31,177 nt of DNA from an uncultured Ruminococcus sp. (GCA_900553675.1 USEH01000003.1:1-31177), one strand, 5' to 3'. Shown: positions 22,530 through 29,864, numbered from the stretch's first letter. The notes: a model not told the origin generated them from the letters alone. Made by a program: numbers and translations.

Positions 22530-22958
22530 ATGTCAACATTTATGGCAAACCCGCAAAACGTTGAGCGCAAGTGGTATGTTATAGACGCTGCCGGCAAGCC
22601 CCTCGGAAGAGTTGCTGTTGCTGCTGCAAGCATTCTTAACGGCAAGAACAAGCCCACCTACACCCCTCACGTAGACTGCGGCGATCATGTTATCATCATC
22701 AACTGCGAAAAAGCGGTTCTCACCGGCAATAAGCTGAACAACAAGGTATTAAGATGGCACACCGGCTGGATCGGTCACCTTAAGGAATACAAGTATTCCG
22801 ATATGATGGCTAAGGAGCCTGAAAGAGCTATGAAGATAGCTGTTGAGGGTATGCTTCCCCGCAATACCATCGGTGCAAATTCGGCTAAGAGACTTCGCGT
22901 TTACAAGGGTTCAGAGCATCCTCACACTGCTCAGCAGCCTGAAACCATTGAGCTTTAA
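22530..22958 (+). CDS. rplM: 50S ribosomal protein L13
   Basis: L13 is an early-assembly protein of the large ribosomal subunit and binds 23S rRNA. The 142-aa protein has the family's length and motifs: RKWYVIDAAGKPLGRVA (12-28), KPTYTPHVDCGDHVIIIN (41-58), LRWHTGWIGHLKEY (about 71-84) and the C-terminal AVEGMLPRNTIG...LRVYKGSEHPHTAQQP. AGGAGG lies 7-8 nt before the ATG. It is followed after 18 nt by rpsI, the standard L13-S9 pair of bacteria. It is a useful anchor for the species' own codon use. Confidence 0.98.
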   Translation: MSTFMANPQNVERKWYVIDAAGKPLGRVAVAAASILNGKNKPTYTPHVDCGDHVIIINCEKAVLTGNKLNNKVLRWHTGWIGHLKEYKYSDMMAKEPERAMKIAVEGMLPRNTIGANSAKRLRVYKGSEHPHTAQQPETIEL

Positions 22959-22976
22959 TGAAGGAGGACGGAATCA

Positions 22977-23378
22977 ATGTACGAATCTAAATCAGCATAT
23001 TTCTATGGAACAGGACGCAGAAAGCATTCTGTCGCCAGAGTCCGCCTTTATCAGGGCACCGGCAAGGTAACCGTCAACGGCAGAGATATTGACGATTACT
23101 TCGGTCTTGAAACCCTTAAGCTCATCGTTCGTCAGCCCCTCAACCTCTGCAACGTTGCAGAAAGTTTCGACGTTGTATGCACAGTAACAGGCGGCGGCGT
23201 TACCGGTCAGGCAGGCGCCATCAGACACGGCATTTCCAGAGCTTTGCTTCAGTACAGCGAAGAACTTCGCCCCCAGCTTAAGGCAGCAGGCTTCCTGACA
23301 AGAGACCCCAGAATGAAGGAAAGAAAGAAGTACGGCTTAAAGGCTGCACGTCGCGCTCCTCAGTTCAGCAAGAGATAA
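22977..23378 (+). CDS. rpsI: 30S ribosomal protein S9
   Basis: S9 is a small-subunit protein whose C-terminal tail reaches the P-site tRNA. The 133-aa protein shows [33 protein letters not shown] in its first 45 residues (read in pieces: GTGRRK, ARVR, G-G--TVNG), [15 protein letters not shown] (about 75-89) and the basic end [24 protein letters not shown]. The final KR is the universally conserved end. AAGGAGG lies 7 nt upstream. The stop codon and the terminator behind it are duplicated at 25419-25480. Confidence 0.98.
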   Translation: MYESKSAYFYGTGRRKHSVARVRLYQGTGKVTVNGRDIDDYFGLETLKLIVRQPLNLCNVAESFDVVCTVTGGGVTGQAGAIRHGISRALLQYSEELRPQLKAAGFLTRDPRMKERKKYGLKAARRAPQFSKR

Positions 23379-23431
23379 TTGTTTTATACTCTTATTCATC
23401 CCTCAAGGCTATGCTTTGGGGGATGGTTTTT
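23370..23431 (+). repeat. 62-nt direct repeat, left copy (rpsI stop and terminator)
   Basis: From AAGAGATAATT to GGATGGTTTTT this matches 25419-25480 at about 59 of 62 positions in the same orientation. It starts in the last rpsI codons. The two copies enclose the HNH endonuclease gene and two gene remnants. Confidence 0.88.
23397..23431 (+). terminator. rplM-rpsI terminator (left copy)
   Basis: CATCCC / GGGATG stem with a loop of about 17 nt followed by GTTTTTG, 19 nt after the rpsI stop. It lies inside the 62-nt sequence that recurs at 25419-25480. Confidence 0.8.
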
Positions 23432-23465
23432 GTTTCTAACTTCGGTTCGCCGAGACCATAAATAA

Positions 23466-23505
23466 AGGACATCCCACAAGGTTGAATCTGGAATGTCCTC
23501 TTTTG
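23466..23505. terminator. Hairpin with T-run
   Basis: AGGACAT (23466-23472) and ATGTCCT (23493-23499) are followed by CTTTTGT. No intact gene lies directly upstream on the plus strand except rpsI, so it may be left from a lost gene. Confidence 0.55.
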
Positions 23506-23548
23506 TGCGTTATTGTGGCGCTGACGGTCAAAGAACAGTTGTAAGCGC

Positions 23549-23632
23549 TCAGCCGTTTTTGAGTGATGAGACTGCCGCTTCAAATACCGTATCGCCTCGA
23601 ACAACGTCAAATTCACTGCTTTCAAGAGCGTT
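23549..23632 (-). pseudogene. Remnant of an Xre-TPR regulator 3' end
   Basis: The minus strand reads ALESSEFDVVRGDTVFEAAV, then SSLKNG and stop. That nearly equals the end of the regulator at 28651-29723 (ALESSEFDVIRTDAGFKAAV, SSLKNG). The DNA match covers 23521-23632 against 28624-28735, including 28 nt past the stop. It is a fragment only. Confidence 0.8.
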
Positions 23633-23633
23633 A

Positions 23634-23776
23634 AACAACATTACGCTTGCTACCTCAAAAAGAAAATGACTCAGGTGGAGTTTGCTGAGTGGACGTATTA
23701 TACTCTTGAACTCAGAAGCAAGACAGAAAATGGCGAGATTGAGTTTGAGAAGTATAGGGAGATGGTTAGGGAGTAA
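23634..23776 (+). pseudogene. C-terminal fragment of an unidentified gene
   Basis: The plus frame reads KQHYACYLKKKMTQ, VEFAEWTYYTLELRSKTENG and EIEFEKYREMVRE, then TAA. The composition and amphipathic pattern look like a real protein end and not random sequence, but there is no SD before the only ATG (23666), and the upstream part is the Xre remnant. The family is not recognised. It is probably the leftover 3' end of a mobile-element gene. Confidence 0.4.
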
Positions 23777-23830
23777 CGCTCCTCTGATTTATTGCTGTTC
23801 GAGAAACGCCAACTGTTTTTTACAACTTCC

Positions 23831-23859
23831 TTGACAATTTCAATAATTTTAGTTATAAT
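23831..23859 (+). promoter_or_regulatory. Promoter of the HNH gene
   Basis: TTGACA (23831-23836), 17 nt, then TATAAT (23854-23859): perfect consensus boxes, with GAGGAGG 9 nt before the ATG at 23914. Confidence 0.82.
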
Positions 23860-23913
23860 GTATTTTAGAAGCTATTGTAAATATCGTTCCGACAATTTGA
23901 GGAGGTTGCAATT

Positions 23914-25167
23914 ATGAGTGATAGATTTTTTTCTGACAGTGTTCAATATCAGGCTGTTTTACTAAATTTAGAGAAAAATAACGGACAGCTAAAATGCGCT
24001 ATATGCGGGAAAGTACTTGTATCAAAATCGGAATGCCGTTTTGACCATATTTTTGCATATGCTAAGGGTGGAAAATCCACTTTAGATAATTGTCAAATTT
24101 TATGCGAAGACTGTAATTTATCAAAAAGCGATAAAGAAATGAACGACTTTATATTAGAAGAAAAAGCCAAGAGATTTATGGCAGGAGAAACAATTACTCC
24201 TAATATATCGTTTACTGAACCAAAAGCAAAAATTGATGATAGTAAAATGACAAAAGAAAAGTTTGATTCAATAGTTGGGGCATTTATAGAAAAACATAAA
24301 GATATTAAAAAAGTGGATTTCATAAGAGATAAAAACAACTTGCCGTCTGTAGCATATGTTACTAAATATTATGGAACAATGAATGAATTGAAGCTTGCTT
24401 TTGGACTTGAAATTGATACTGTATGGAACAGAGAAAACATTTGGCAGAGATTATTAGAATATTCAGAAACCAATCCGGATTTCAAGCAAACTGAACTGAC
24501 AAAAGAAAACAAGCTCCCTTCCCTTCCCTGTGTTCTGACTCATTTTCCTGAATATAAAAACTTCAGCGACATCAAAATTGCCCTTGGATTAGATTTGAAT
24601 TATGAATTATGGACGAAAGAAAAAATTGTTAATGCTTGTCGAAGGTACTTGAAAACTCATAGCAAAATCACATTAAAAGACTTGCGAAAAGAAAACGGAT
24701 TACCAACATCTAAAGTGATATATAGATTTTATGGCACTATGCAAGACTTCCAAAAAGATATAGACTCCGAAGTATCAAGAATTCCGGAGTTTATTTCTAA
24801 AGAAGAATTAATGAGGGCAGCGCAAGAACTGATTAAGAAAAATGGTTCGACTTTTGAATCCAGAGCTTTGTTTTTGGAAATGTTCCCTTACAGTCAATCA
24901 GTAATAATACATCGATATGGTTCTTTTAATTCTTTTATGAAAGCAGCAAACATCATAATTGTAAACACAAAAAAGGCTAAATATACCAAACAGGAAGTAG
25001 ACGACCTTATTCTTTCATATTTAAAAAGTGGAAATCCCATTCCATCTTCAGCCAAGCAATTATCCTCACTTAATTTACCGTCATCTTCAACAATTTTAAG
25101 ATTTTATGATGATTGGAAAGAGCCTTTTGTTGTTTTCTTGAAAATGATAAATATTACAAGCAAATAA
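23914..25167 (+). CDS. HNH endonuclease with five homing-endonuclease-type repeats
   Basis: A 417-aa putative DNA nuclease. Residues 25-75 form an HNH domain with two CxxC zinc pairs (C28-x-x-C31 and C64-x-x-C67), the catalytic DH at 44-45 (CRFDHIFAYAKGG) and N59/N68. The rest consists of about five copies of a 55-60-residue helical repeat starting near 112, 171, 233, 294 and 357. Each ends in a pattern like LPS-x-V-x-x-[YR]-[FY]-G-[ST]-x-x-[DE]-x-K-A, the HNH_repeat seen in homing-type nucleases, thought to bind DNA. The gene is far more AT-rich than rpsI and the adhesins, with a strong promoter and its own terminator, which suggests acquisition. It may be a homing endonuclease, a defence nuclease or a mobile-element remnant. 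No methyltransferase or immunity gene is adjacent. Confidence 0.85.
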   Translation: MSDRFFSDSVQYQAVLLNLEKNNGQLKCAICGKVLVSKSECRFDHIFAYAKGGKSTLDNCQILCEDCNLSKSDKEMNDFILEEKAKRFMAGETITPNISFTEPKAKIDDSKMTKEKFDSIVGAFIEKHKDIKKVDFIRDKNNLPSVAYVTKYYGTMNELKLAFGLEIDTVWNRENIWQRLLEYSETNPDFKQTELTKENKLPSLPCVLTHFPEYKNFSDIKIALGLDLNYELWTKEKIVNACRRYLKTHSKITLKDLRKENGLPTSKVIYRFYGTMQDFQKDIDSEVSRIPEFISKEELMRAAQELIKKNGSTFESRALFLEMFPYSQSVIIHRYGSFNSFMKAANIIIVNTKKAKYTKQEVDDLILSYLKSGNPIPSSAKQLSSLNLPSSSTILRFYDDWKEPFVVFLKMINITSK

Positions 25168-25220
25168 GAACTAAAATAAGAGAATTGCGATTATAATAGA
25201 GCGTATTGTTACATAACTAA

Positions 25221-25250
25221 AGCCGACCTCAAAAGAAGTCGGCTCTTGTA
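25221..25250 (+). terminator. HNH gene terminator
   Basis: AGCCGAC / GTCGGCT stem with a 10-nt loop followed by CTTGTATT, about 55 nt after the stop codon. Confidence 0.65.
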
Positions 25251-25288
25251 TTATGCAGAAAATCGAACATTCAACTTTCGAATGGTCT

Positions 25289-25417
25289 TTATCTGACCTT
25301 TGGATTTTTCTGTGTATCAGGCTTAAAATCAGAGTGTGTAAATGCCTCTGCATAACCTGAAATCACATCAGATAACCAACGGCTGTCAGACTTGATTTGA
25401 AATGAACGGTTCGACTC
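25289..25417 (-). pseudogene. C-terminal fragment of an unidentified protein
   Basis: The minus strand reads YLFESNRSFQIKSDSRWLSD, VISGYAEAFTHSDFKPDTQK and NPKVR, then stop. It reads like a genuine protein end, and it is cut where the duplicated rpsI terminator begins (25419). No start or SD is possible. The family is not recognised. Confidence 0.4.
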
Positions 25418-25418
25418 A

Positions 25419-25480
25419 AAGAGATAATTATTTTATACTCTTGTTCATCCCTCAAGGCTATGCTTCGGGGGATGGTTTTT
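25419..25480 (+). repeat. 62-nt direct repeat, right copy (rpsI terminator duplicate)
   Basis: A copy of 23370-23431 with three differences, carrying the last two rpsI-like codons (out of context), the stop and the complete terminator hairpin. It lies just upstream of the nucleotidyltransferase promoter and may insulate that gene. Confidence 0.88.
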
Positions 25481-25498
25481 TATCAATCATCCTTGCGC

Positions 25499-25527
25499 TT
25501 GCGCATACGCCGAAATCATGGTATAAT
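25499..25527 (+). promoter_or_regulatory. Promoter of the nucleotidyltransferase gene
   Basis: TTGCGC (25499-25504), 17 nt, then TATAAT (25522-25527). The -35 is a weak match. The leader is about 90 nt. Confidence 0.55.
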
Positions 25528-25621
25528 CAATGCATCCGCCGATAATATATTTCTTAAAACGACACTTCACAATCGAAAAAAGAAAATATTAAAGCGAAAT
25601 CTTTGCCGGAGGGATCTTACA

Positions 25622-26698
25622 ATGAATGACATCAACAATACCATAATAGAAGCGATCATTAAAAAGGCAGAAGCCGCATGCCCCGACTCTTTGGCACTGA
25701 TAGGCGTATATGGTTCTGCCGCCGCCGGAGACGAGCATGAAAAGTCGGATCTGGATCTAATGATCATAATAAATGATGAAAGCGGGCAGGTGCTTGCCGA
25801 CGGATTTATTCTTGATGATATCGATGTCGGATACGACATTTACTGCACAGGCTGGGATATGCTCGAAAGAGACGCGCAGTGCAGACACGCTCATTTATCA
25901 AAGCTGCTCGACTCGAAGATAGTTTACTGCAAGAACAGCGACGCACTAAAGAGATTGGAAGATATCAGGAAAAAAGCCGCAGAGCTTCTGTCGTCGGATA
26001 AACGGTATACTTTGGCTACCAACGCATACGGCGAAGCCAAAAAAATGCTTGCGAACGCGTATCTTTCGGAATCGCTGTCAAAGGTAAGAAGCAGTGCGGG
26101 AGCGGCGGTTGAGCTTATAGAAAACGCCGTTATGCTGTATAACGGTCGATATTTCAAAAAAGGAACCAAGCGGACATTCGACGAGCTGAGCCTGATAAAG
26201 CTTCCTTTTGATCTGAAAGCCGCCGTTATTGACATCATCGGTGCGGATACGGTCGAAAAAATAAGGGAAAGGCTGAAAGTACTATTGACCGTGACCGGAG
26301 AATATTTGCAGCCTCCGAAGAAAAGGGAGCTTCCCTGCGCGGAAAATCTTAAAGGAACATATGAAGAAATGTATTCCAACTGGAAAAACAAAATGCCGGA
26401 GGCGGCAGACTGGAAGGATATGTATTCATCGTTTATGAATATGCTTTACTTGCAGAATATGCTTCATGAGATCTCGCAGAGTGTCGCGGTGGACGACTTT
26501 GAAATTATGGATAAGTTTGAGCCTGACGATCTCGACAGCAATACAGCCGTTTTCAACAAAGCTTTGAGCCGCTTTCTTGCAGAGTATGAAAAGGCAGGGA
26601 TCTGTCCGAAGCGTTATGCGAACGCTCAAAAATTCGCGGAAGATTACTGCAAGGAAGTTGCCGAGACCGATATCCGTGCGTTTACGGGGAACGAATGA
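25622..26698 (+). CDS. Nucleotidyltransferase domain protein
   Basis: A 358-aa cytoplasmic protein with an N-terminal DNA-polymerase-beta-type nucleotidyltransferase core: GVYGSAAAGDEHEKSDLDL, with G31-S32 and the metal-binding D43 and D45. A possible third acid lies in DDIDVGYDIY. The remaining 250 residues are helical (LATNAYGEAKKMLANAYLSE and so on), like the substrate-binding part of aminoglycoside or other small-molecule nucleotidyltransferases. The substrate is unknown. It could be an antibiotic-modifying enzyme or a housekeeping transferase, and a toxin of the MNT type seems less likely because no HEPN partner is next to it. GGAGGG lies 8 nt before the ATG chosen; a longer frame from 25460 would run through the terminator and promoter and is not used. 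Confidence 0.82.
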   Translation: MNDINNTIIEAIIKKAEAACPDSLALIGVYGSAAAGDEHEKSDLDLMIIINDESGQVLADGFILDDIDVGYDIYCTGWDMLERDAQCRHAHLSKLLDSKIVYCKNSDALKRLEDIRKKAAELLSSDKRYTLATNAYGEAKKMLANAYLSESLSKVRSSAGAAVELIENAVMLYNGRYFKKGTKRTFDELSLIKLPFDLKAAVIDIIGADTVEKIRERLKVLLTVTGEYLQPPKKRELPCAENLKGTYEEMYSNWKNKMPEAADWKDMYSSFMNMLYLQNMLHEISQSVAVDDFEIMDKFEPDDLDSNTAVFNKALSRFLAEYEKAGICPKRYANAQKFAEDYCKEVAETDIRAFTGNE

Positions 26699-26749
26699 TC
26701 CCGTTTGCTTGGAGAAGTATCTGACATATTGGAAAACTTATGTACGAAA

Positions 26750-26783
26750 GCATCCTTCAAAGATACCTTAGAGGGATGTTTTT
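26750..26783 (+). terminator. Terminator after the nucleotidyltransferase
   Basis: GCATCC / GGGATG-type stem with a long loop followed by TTTTTGC, about 50 nt after the stop codon. Confidence 0.6.
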
Positions 26784-26873
26784 GCATACTGCCCCATCAA
26801 TTTTCCCAAACTCATGTAAAGAAATCCTGCCCCGGGATATGCTATTATAGATACAGAAGGGAGGCTGACAGCA

Positions 26874-27770
26874 TTGAAGGAAGCAATTATGGCAATGCAG
26901 CGTCTGATTGACTGGATCGACGCGCACGCCGTGGAAAACCCCGGCTTGGTTGAAATGTCGAAGCAGATTGGCTACTCGCCCTACTACTGCTCGGAGCAGT
27001 TCCACCGGATTGCCGGAATCACCATAAAGGAGTATATGGCGCGCCGCAGGCTGAGTATGGCAGCTCTTGTGATCCGCGATACCGACCGACCGCTGCTCGA
27101 CATTGCTTTGGATTACGGATTTTCTTCCCAATCTGCTCTGACGAGAGTCTTTGTGAATGCCTTTGGATGTACACCGGCGGCATACCGAAGAAATCCCGCT
27201 CCCATACCCATTCAATGCCGCAAATGCGTAATCTCGCCTTCTGATTTTATCCTGAAAGGAGATATTGACATGAGCAATTTAGTATTACCGTCCTATAGGA
27301 TGGAGTATATCCCCAGACACAAGTATTTAGGCGTTTACAAGCCGTCCGAAACCGCAAACGGTCCAATCTGGGCAGGACACGACTGCGACCTTCTCTGCGG
27401 CATGATATCCAGCATGACCGACCCCCATCCCATCGTTACCGGAATGACCGCCGGCTGGAAATGTGAAAACAGCGAAAGATCCTACTTCTTCGGCGCGGGA
27501 GTGGAATGCGACTATGCGGGAGAAATCCCAGAAGGCTTTGAGCTGCACGAGTTCCCCGACAGCTACTACATCGTGTTCTCCCACCCGCCGTTCGACTATC
27601 CTACAGACAACTGCGAGGTAATGAAGCGCGTTGAGGACTTGGCGTGGAATTTCGACCCCACTCCGCTCGGCTACGAATGGAATGAGGATGTTTGTCAGGA
27701 CTACCAGCGGCACTATCCCGAAGGGCTGGGATATCAGGTGCTGCGTCCGGTTAGGAAGATCAAGAAATAA
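26874..27770 (+). CDS. AraC-family regulator with GyrI-like effector domain
   Basis: A 298-aa transcriptional regulator. Residues 5-105 hold two helix-turn-helix motifs of the AraC/XylS type (LVEMSKQIGYSPYYCSEQFH and LLDIALDYGFSSQSALTRVF, ending FGCTPAAYRR). Residues from about 128 form a GyrI/SOUL-like effector-binding domain (MEYIPRHKYLGVYK ... FELHEFPDSYYIVFSHPPFDY ... LGYEWNED). This N-terminal HTH plus GyrI-like layout is that of Rob-type regulators, which respond to small hydrophobic or xenobiotic molecules. The ligand and target are unknown. The start is probably TTG at 26874 with GGGAGG 9 nt upstream; an ATG at 26889 is possible. It converges on the HTH-VOC gene across a shared terminator. 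Confidence 0.88.
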   Translation: MKEAIMAMQRLIDWIDAHAVENPGLVEMSKQIGYSPYYCSEQFHRIAGITIKEYMARRRLSMAALVIRDTDRPLLDIALDYGFSSQSALTRVFVNAFGCTPAAYRRNPAPIPIQCRKCVISPSDFILKGDIDMSNLVLPSYRMEYIPRHKYLGVYKPSETANGPIWAGHDCDLLCGMISSMTDPHPIVTGMTAGWKCENSERSYFFGAGVECDYAGEIPEGFELHEFPDSYYIVFSHPPFDYPTDNCEVMKRVEDLAWNFDPTPLGYEWNEDVCQDYQRHYPEGLGYQVLRPVRKIKK

Positions 27771-27798
27771 ATAAACAAAGAAGTAAATAAACATAGAA

Positions 27799-27842
27799 GG
27801 CACCCGCAAGGTCGGAATGACTTTGCGGGTGCCCTCTTTTGT
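27799..27842. terminator. Bidirectional terminator
   Basis: The perfect 11-bp stem GGCACCCGCAA / TTGCGGGTGCC is followed on the plus strand by CTCTTTTGT and preceded by an A-rich stretch. It separates the convergent AraC and HTH-VOC genes. Confidence 0.85.
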
Positions 27843-27872
27843 ATTTTTGGAGATGTTAAGCCCAGCCGTCGG

Positions 27873-28487
27873 CTACCTCGCCTTATCCCCTGCCTCATAC
27901 CCTCCGGTAATCTCAATAACATTATTATCAGGATCGGTAAGGTGGAAATAGTGATACGTGGGGTGAGCCTCGCGGATTTCGGTCACATTGCCTATGCCCA
28001 GTGCCTTTACCCGCTCATGCTCCGCGGCAAGATCCTCCACCCAATAATTCTGGACGAATTTATGTGGGCTGTTAAGATCGGTGCAGTGACCTATAAGATT
28101 ATTTTCGTTCATCAGCGCTATACATTTATTATCTATATAGAACTCAACAAACTTGTTTCCGCTCGAACAGCGGTCCCCCACCTTTGTATCAAGCAGCTTC
28201 TCATAAAATTCCACCGATTTTTCAAAGTCCTTTACTATAAGATACACGCTTCCCAGGTGCAGCGGATTCTTGTTTTTGCAGGATTCATCAGCATTGCGCA
28301 ATAGCAGCTCGTCGCAGGAGATGCCGAAAATTTCGCCCATGCGGACGATTTTGTCAACCTCGGGGACGGACTGTCCAAGCTCCCACTTCGAGATCGTCTG
28401 CCTTGAAACATCCAGAATCTCAGCCAAAGTAAGCTGAGTCAGACCGTGTTCTATTCTTTTCTGCTGTATTTTCTCGCCGATAGTCAT
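27873..28487 (-). CDS. Xre HTH fused to a VOC (glyoxalase-like) domain
   Basis: A 204-aa fusion. Residues 1-65 are an Xre-type HTH (IGEKIQQKRIEHGLTQLTLAEIL, VSRQTISKWELGQSVPEVDKI, FGISCDELL). Residues 78-200 form a vicinal-oxygen-chelate domain (LHLGSVYLIVKDFEKSVEFYEKLL ... ALMNENN ... NYWVEDLAAEHERV ... YHYFHLTDPDNNVIEI). The VOC end YFHLTDPDNNVIEI is well conserved, with the metal-site Glu in VIEI. VOC domains act as glyoxalases, dioxygenases or drug-binding resistance proteins. Fused to an HTH, it probably serves as a ligand sensor, which is an inference. Its own promoter lies upstream. The ATG at 28485-28487 is a clear start although the SD is weak. Confidence 0.85.
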   Translation of the reverse strand: MTIGEKIQQKRIEHGLTQLTLAEILDVSRQTISKWELGQSVPEVDKIVRMGEIFGISCDELLLRNADESCKNKNPLHLGSVYLIVKDFEKSVEFYEKLLDTKVGDRCSSGNKFVEFYIDNKCIALMNENNLIGHCTDLNSPHKFVQNYWVEDLAAEHERVKALGIGNVTEIREAHPTYHYFHLTDPDNNVIEITGGYEAGDKAR

Positions 28488-28532
28488 AATATCTACCTAC
28501 ATAAGTTTTTGCGCTCAAGCTCAAGCAAGATT

Positions 28533-28561
28533 ATTGTAGCATATCAGTGGTGATCGTTCAA
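28533..28561 (-). promoter_or_regulatory. Promoter of the HTH-VOC gene
   Basis: On the minus strand there is TTGAAC (28556-28561), 17 nt, then TACAAT (28533-28538), about 45 nt upstream of the start. It is followed upstream by the hairpin CCTGCGCA / TGCGCAGG at about 28580-28603. Confidence 0.6.
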
Positions 28562-28623
28562 CCAACTTTGGCAGGAACCTGCGCAACTGTGGGGTGCGCA
28601 GGTGGAGTTAGTTTATCACCGAT

Positions 28624-28735
28624 CTGACGGTCAAAATCAGTCGCGAGCACTCAGCCGTTTTTGAGCGATGATACTGCCGCTTTAAATCCCGCATCAGTCC
28701 TGATTACATCAAATTCGCTGCTTTCAAGAGCCTTC
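28624..28735. repeat. 112-nt direct repeat, right copy (Xre-TPR 3' end)
   Basis: It matches 23521-23632 in the same orientation, roughly 75-80% by eye. It covers the last 28 codons of the regulator, the stop and 27 nt beyond. The two copies enclose about 5 kb (HNH, nucleotidyltransferase, AraC and HTH-VOC genes). Confidence 0.8.
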
Positions 28736-29160
28736 AAAAGCTTTTCACGCGCACCCGCTCCCGAGCGAGTCCACTCGTCCGGCGATATCCTCTCTCCCAA
28801 AAACAGGATCGACGTATGCTCCGACGGCTGTGCGCCGTCCATTTTACAGGCGTGTTCCGAAGCGCTTTCAATGCATGCAATCGCCCTTTGCCTATCAGGC
28901 AGGCAGTATTTTGCAAGCTCGAGATATGTCCGGCTCAAAAAGCCGTGATAGAAGCCGTAATCGCCGTTTTCGAGAAGCAGACCAAACATTGCAGGTATCT
29001 TTTCAAGAATCATAATTCGCTGCGCCGCGCTCAGACCGTGACTCCGCGACGATTCATAAATGAGCCTGTAGATAAGATTCAGTGCCGCGTTCAGACTGCG
29101 CCTGACAGAGGCTTCCCTCTCCTCGCCTTCAAGCACACTCAGAGGGCGGTATGCTCTATT
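28651..29160 (-). pseudogene. Xre-TPR regulator, C-terminal part after frameshift
   Basis: The frame continues the regulator begun at 29723. It has no start of its own; its possible ATG at 29193 lies inside the first part with no SD. From about 29160 it reads NRAYRPLSVLEGEEREASV, then helical TPR-like segments (LNLIYRLIYESSR, MILEKIPAMFGLLLENGDYGF, YLELAKYCLPDRQRAIACIE) and ends ALESSEFDVIRTDAGFKAAV, SSLKNG. These repeats would form the sensing or dimerising part. With one extra base near GGGAAT (29159-29164) the two parts join as WSGNRAYRPL, giving about 357 residues, a normal length for the family. Confidence 0.78.
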
Positions 29161-29723
29161 CCCGACCACATGCTCGGCAGCTTGTTCATCCACAAAACAG
29201 CGGACTCCCGATTGCCCAGCAGCTTGTGACAGGCTGCAATGTTACGGATACAGTGGCAGGATTCCTCGATATCATCGGTCATTTTCATAAATCGTTCTGA
29301 AACCGCAATCGACATTTCAAGATAATGCCTTCTCCCGCCGCCGACATTGTGAAGTCCCATCAGATAGGAATCTGTCATCATTGCGTTGACGACGGTCAGA
29401 TCGTTGGGAAAGCGGGTATAAAGCTCCTGAGACAGCTCAAAAGCCGCCCGAATGTCTCCCGAATTGTGGGCGTTGTGCCTTTTGAAGAGATATTGCGCTT
29501 TTGCCCGCTCGTTCGTCTCATAATCCGCTCCCAAAAGCGCGTCCACCGTCACGCCAAAGAAGGAAGCGAGCGTGGGCAGGAATGTTATGTCGGGATAAGT
29601 TACATTGTTCTCCCACCGGCTGACCGACTGCTTAGAAACGTTCAGCAATTCCGCGACCTGCTCCTGAGTCAAGCCCTTTGCGTTCCGCAGGTCTTTCAGC
29701 TGTTTGCCAAAATCAAACATCAT
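29139..29723 (-). CDS. Xre-TPR regulator, N-terminal part (frameshifted gene)
   Basis: A 194-aa frame. Residues 1-65 are an Xre HTH (FGKQLKDLRNAKGLTQEQVAEL, VSKQSVSRWENNVTYPDITFLP, FGVTVDALLG). Residues 70-185 are helical repeats of the TPR-like kind (AQYLFKRHNAHNSGDIRAAFE, ELYTRFPNDLTVVNAMM, CIRNIAACHKLLGNRESAVL). The frame ends soon after KLPSMWSG because of a one-base loss, and the next 170 residues continue in another frame. As read, the product keeps its DNA-binding domain but loses half of its regulatory region. Two adjacent ATGs (29723 and 29720) follow AAAGGTGG. The target genes are unknown. Confidence 0.82.
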   Translation of the reverse strand: MMFDFGKQLKDLRNAKGLTQEQVAELLNVSKQSVSRWENNVTYPDITFLPTLASFFGVTVDALLGADYETNERAKAQYLFKRHNAHNSGDIRAAFELSQELYTRFPNDLTVVNAMMTDSYLMGLHNVGGGRRHYLEMSIAVSERFMKMTDDIEESCHCIRNIAACHKLLGNRESAVLWMNKLPSMWSGIEHTAL

Positions 29724-29759
29724 AAAACCACCTTTCAATTAGTTTGAGATCTCATGTAG

Positions 29760-29788
29760 AATATATCATGGTTCTTGCGGAAAAACAA
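29760..29788 (-). promoter_or_regulatory. Promoter of the Xre-TPR regulator
   Basis: On the minus strand there is TTGTTT (29783-29788), 17 nt, then TATATT (29760-29765). A palindromic GAGATCTC lies just downstream (about 29746-29753) and may be an autoregulatory site; that role is a guess. Confidence 0.5.
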
Positions 29789-29864
29789 GGTATCGTTTTA
29801 TGATTGTTGTATTAAAAAGTGAGACTTGCAGGCGGGATTGTGCCGTCCTCAAACAGTATTGCCG

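Noticed and set aside
23392..23625. A 77-codon minus frame after rpsI
   Set aside because: Runs through the rpsI terminator and is out of frame with the clear regulator remnant at 23549-23632.
25460..25621. N-terminal extension of the nucleotidyltransferase
   Set aside because: It would start in the duplicated terminator and cross the promoter; GGAGGG supports ATG 25622.
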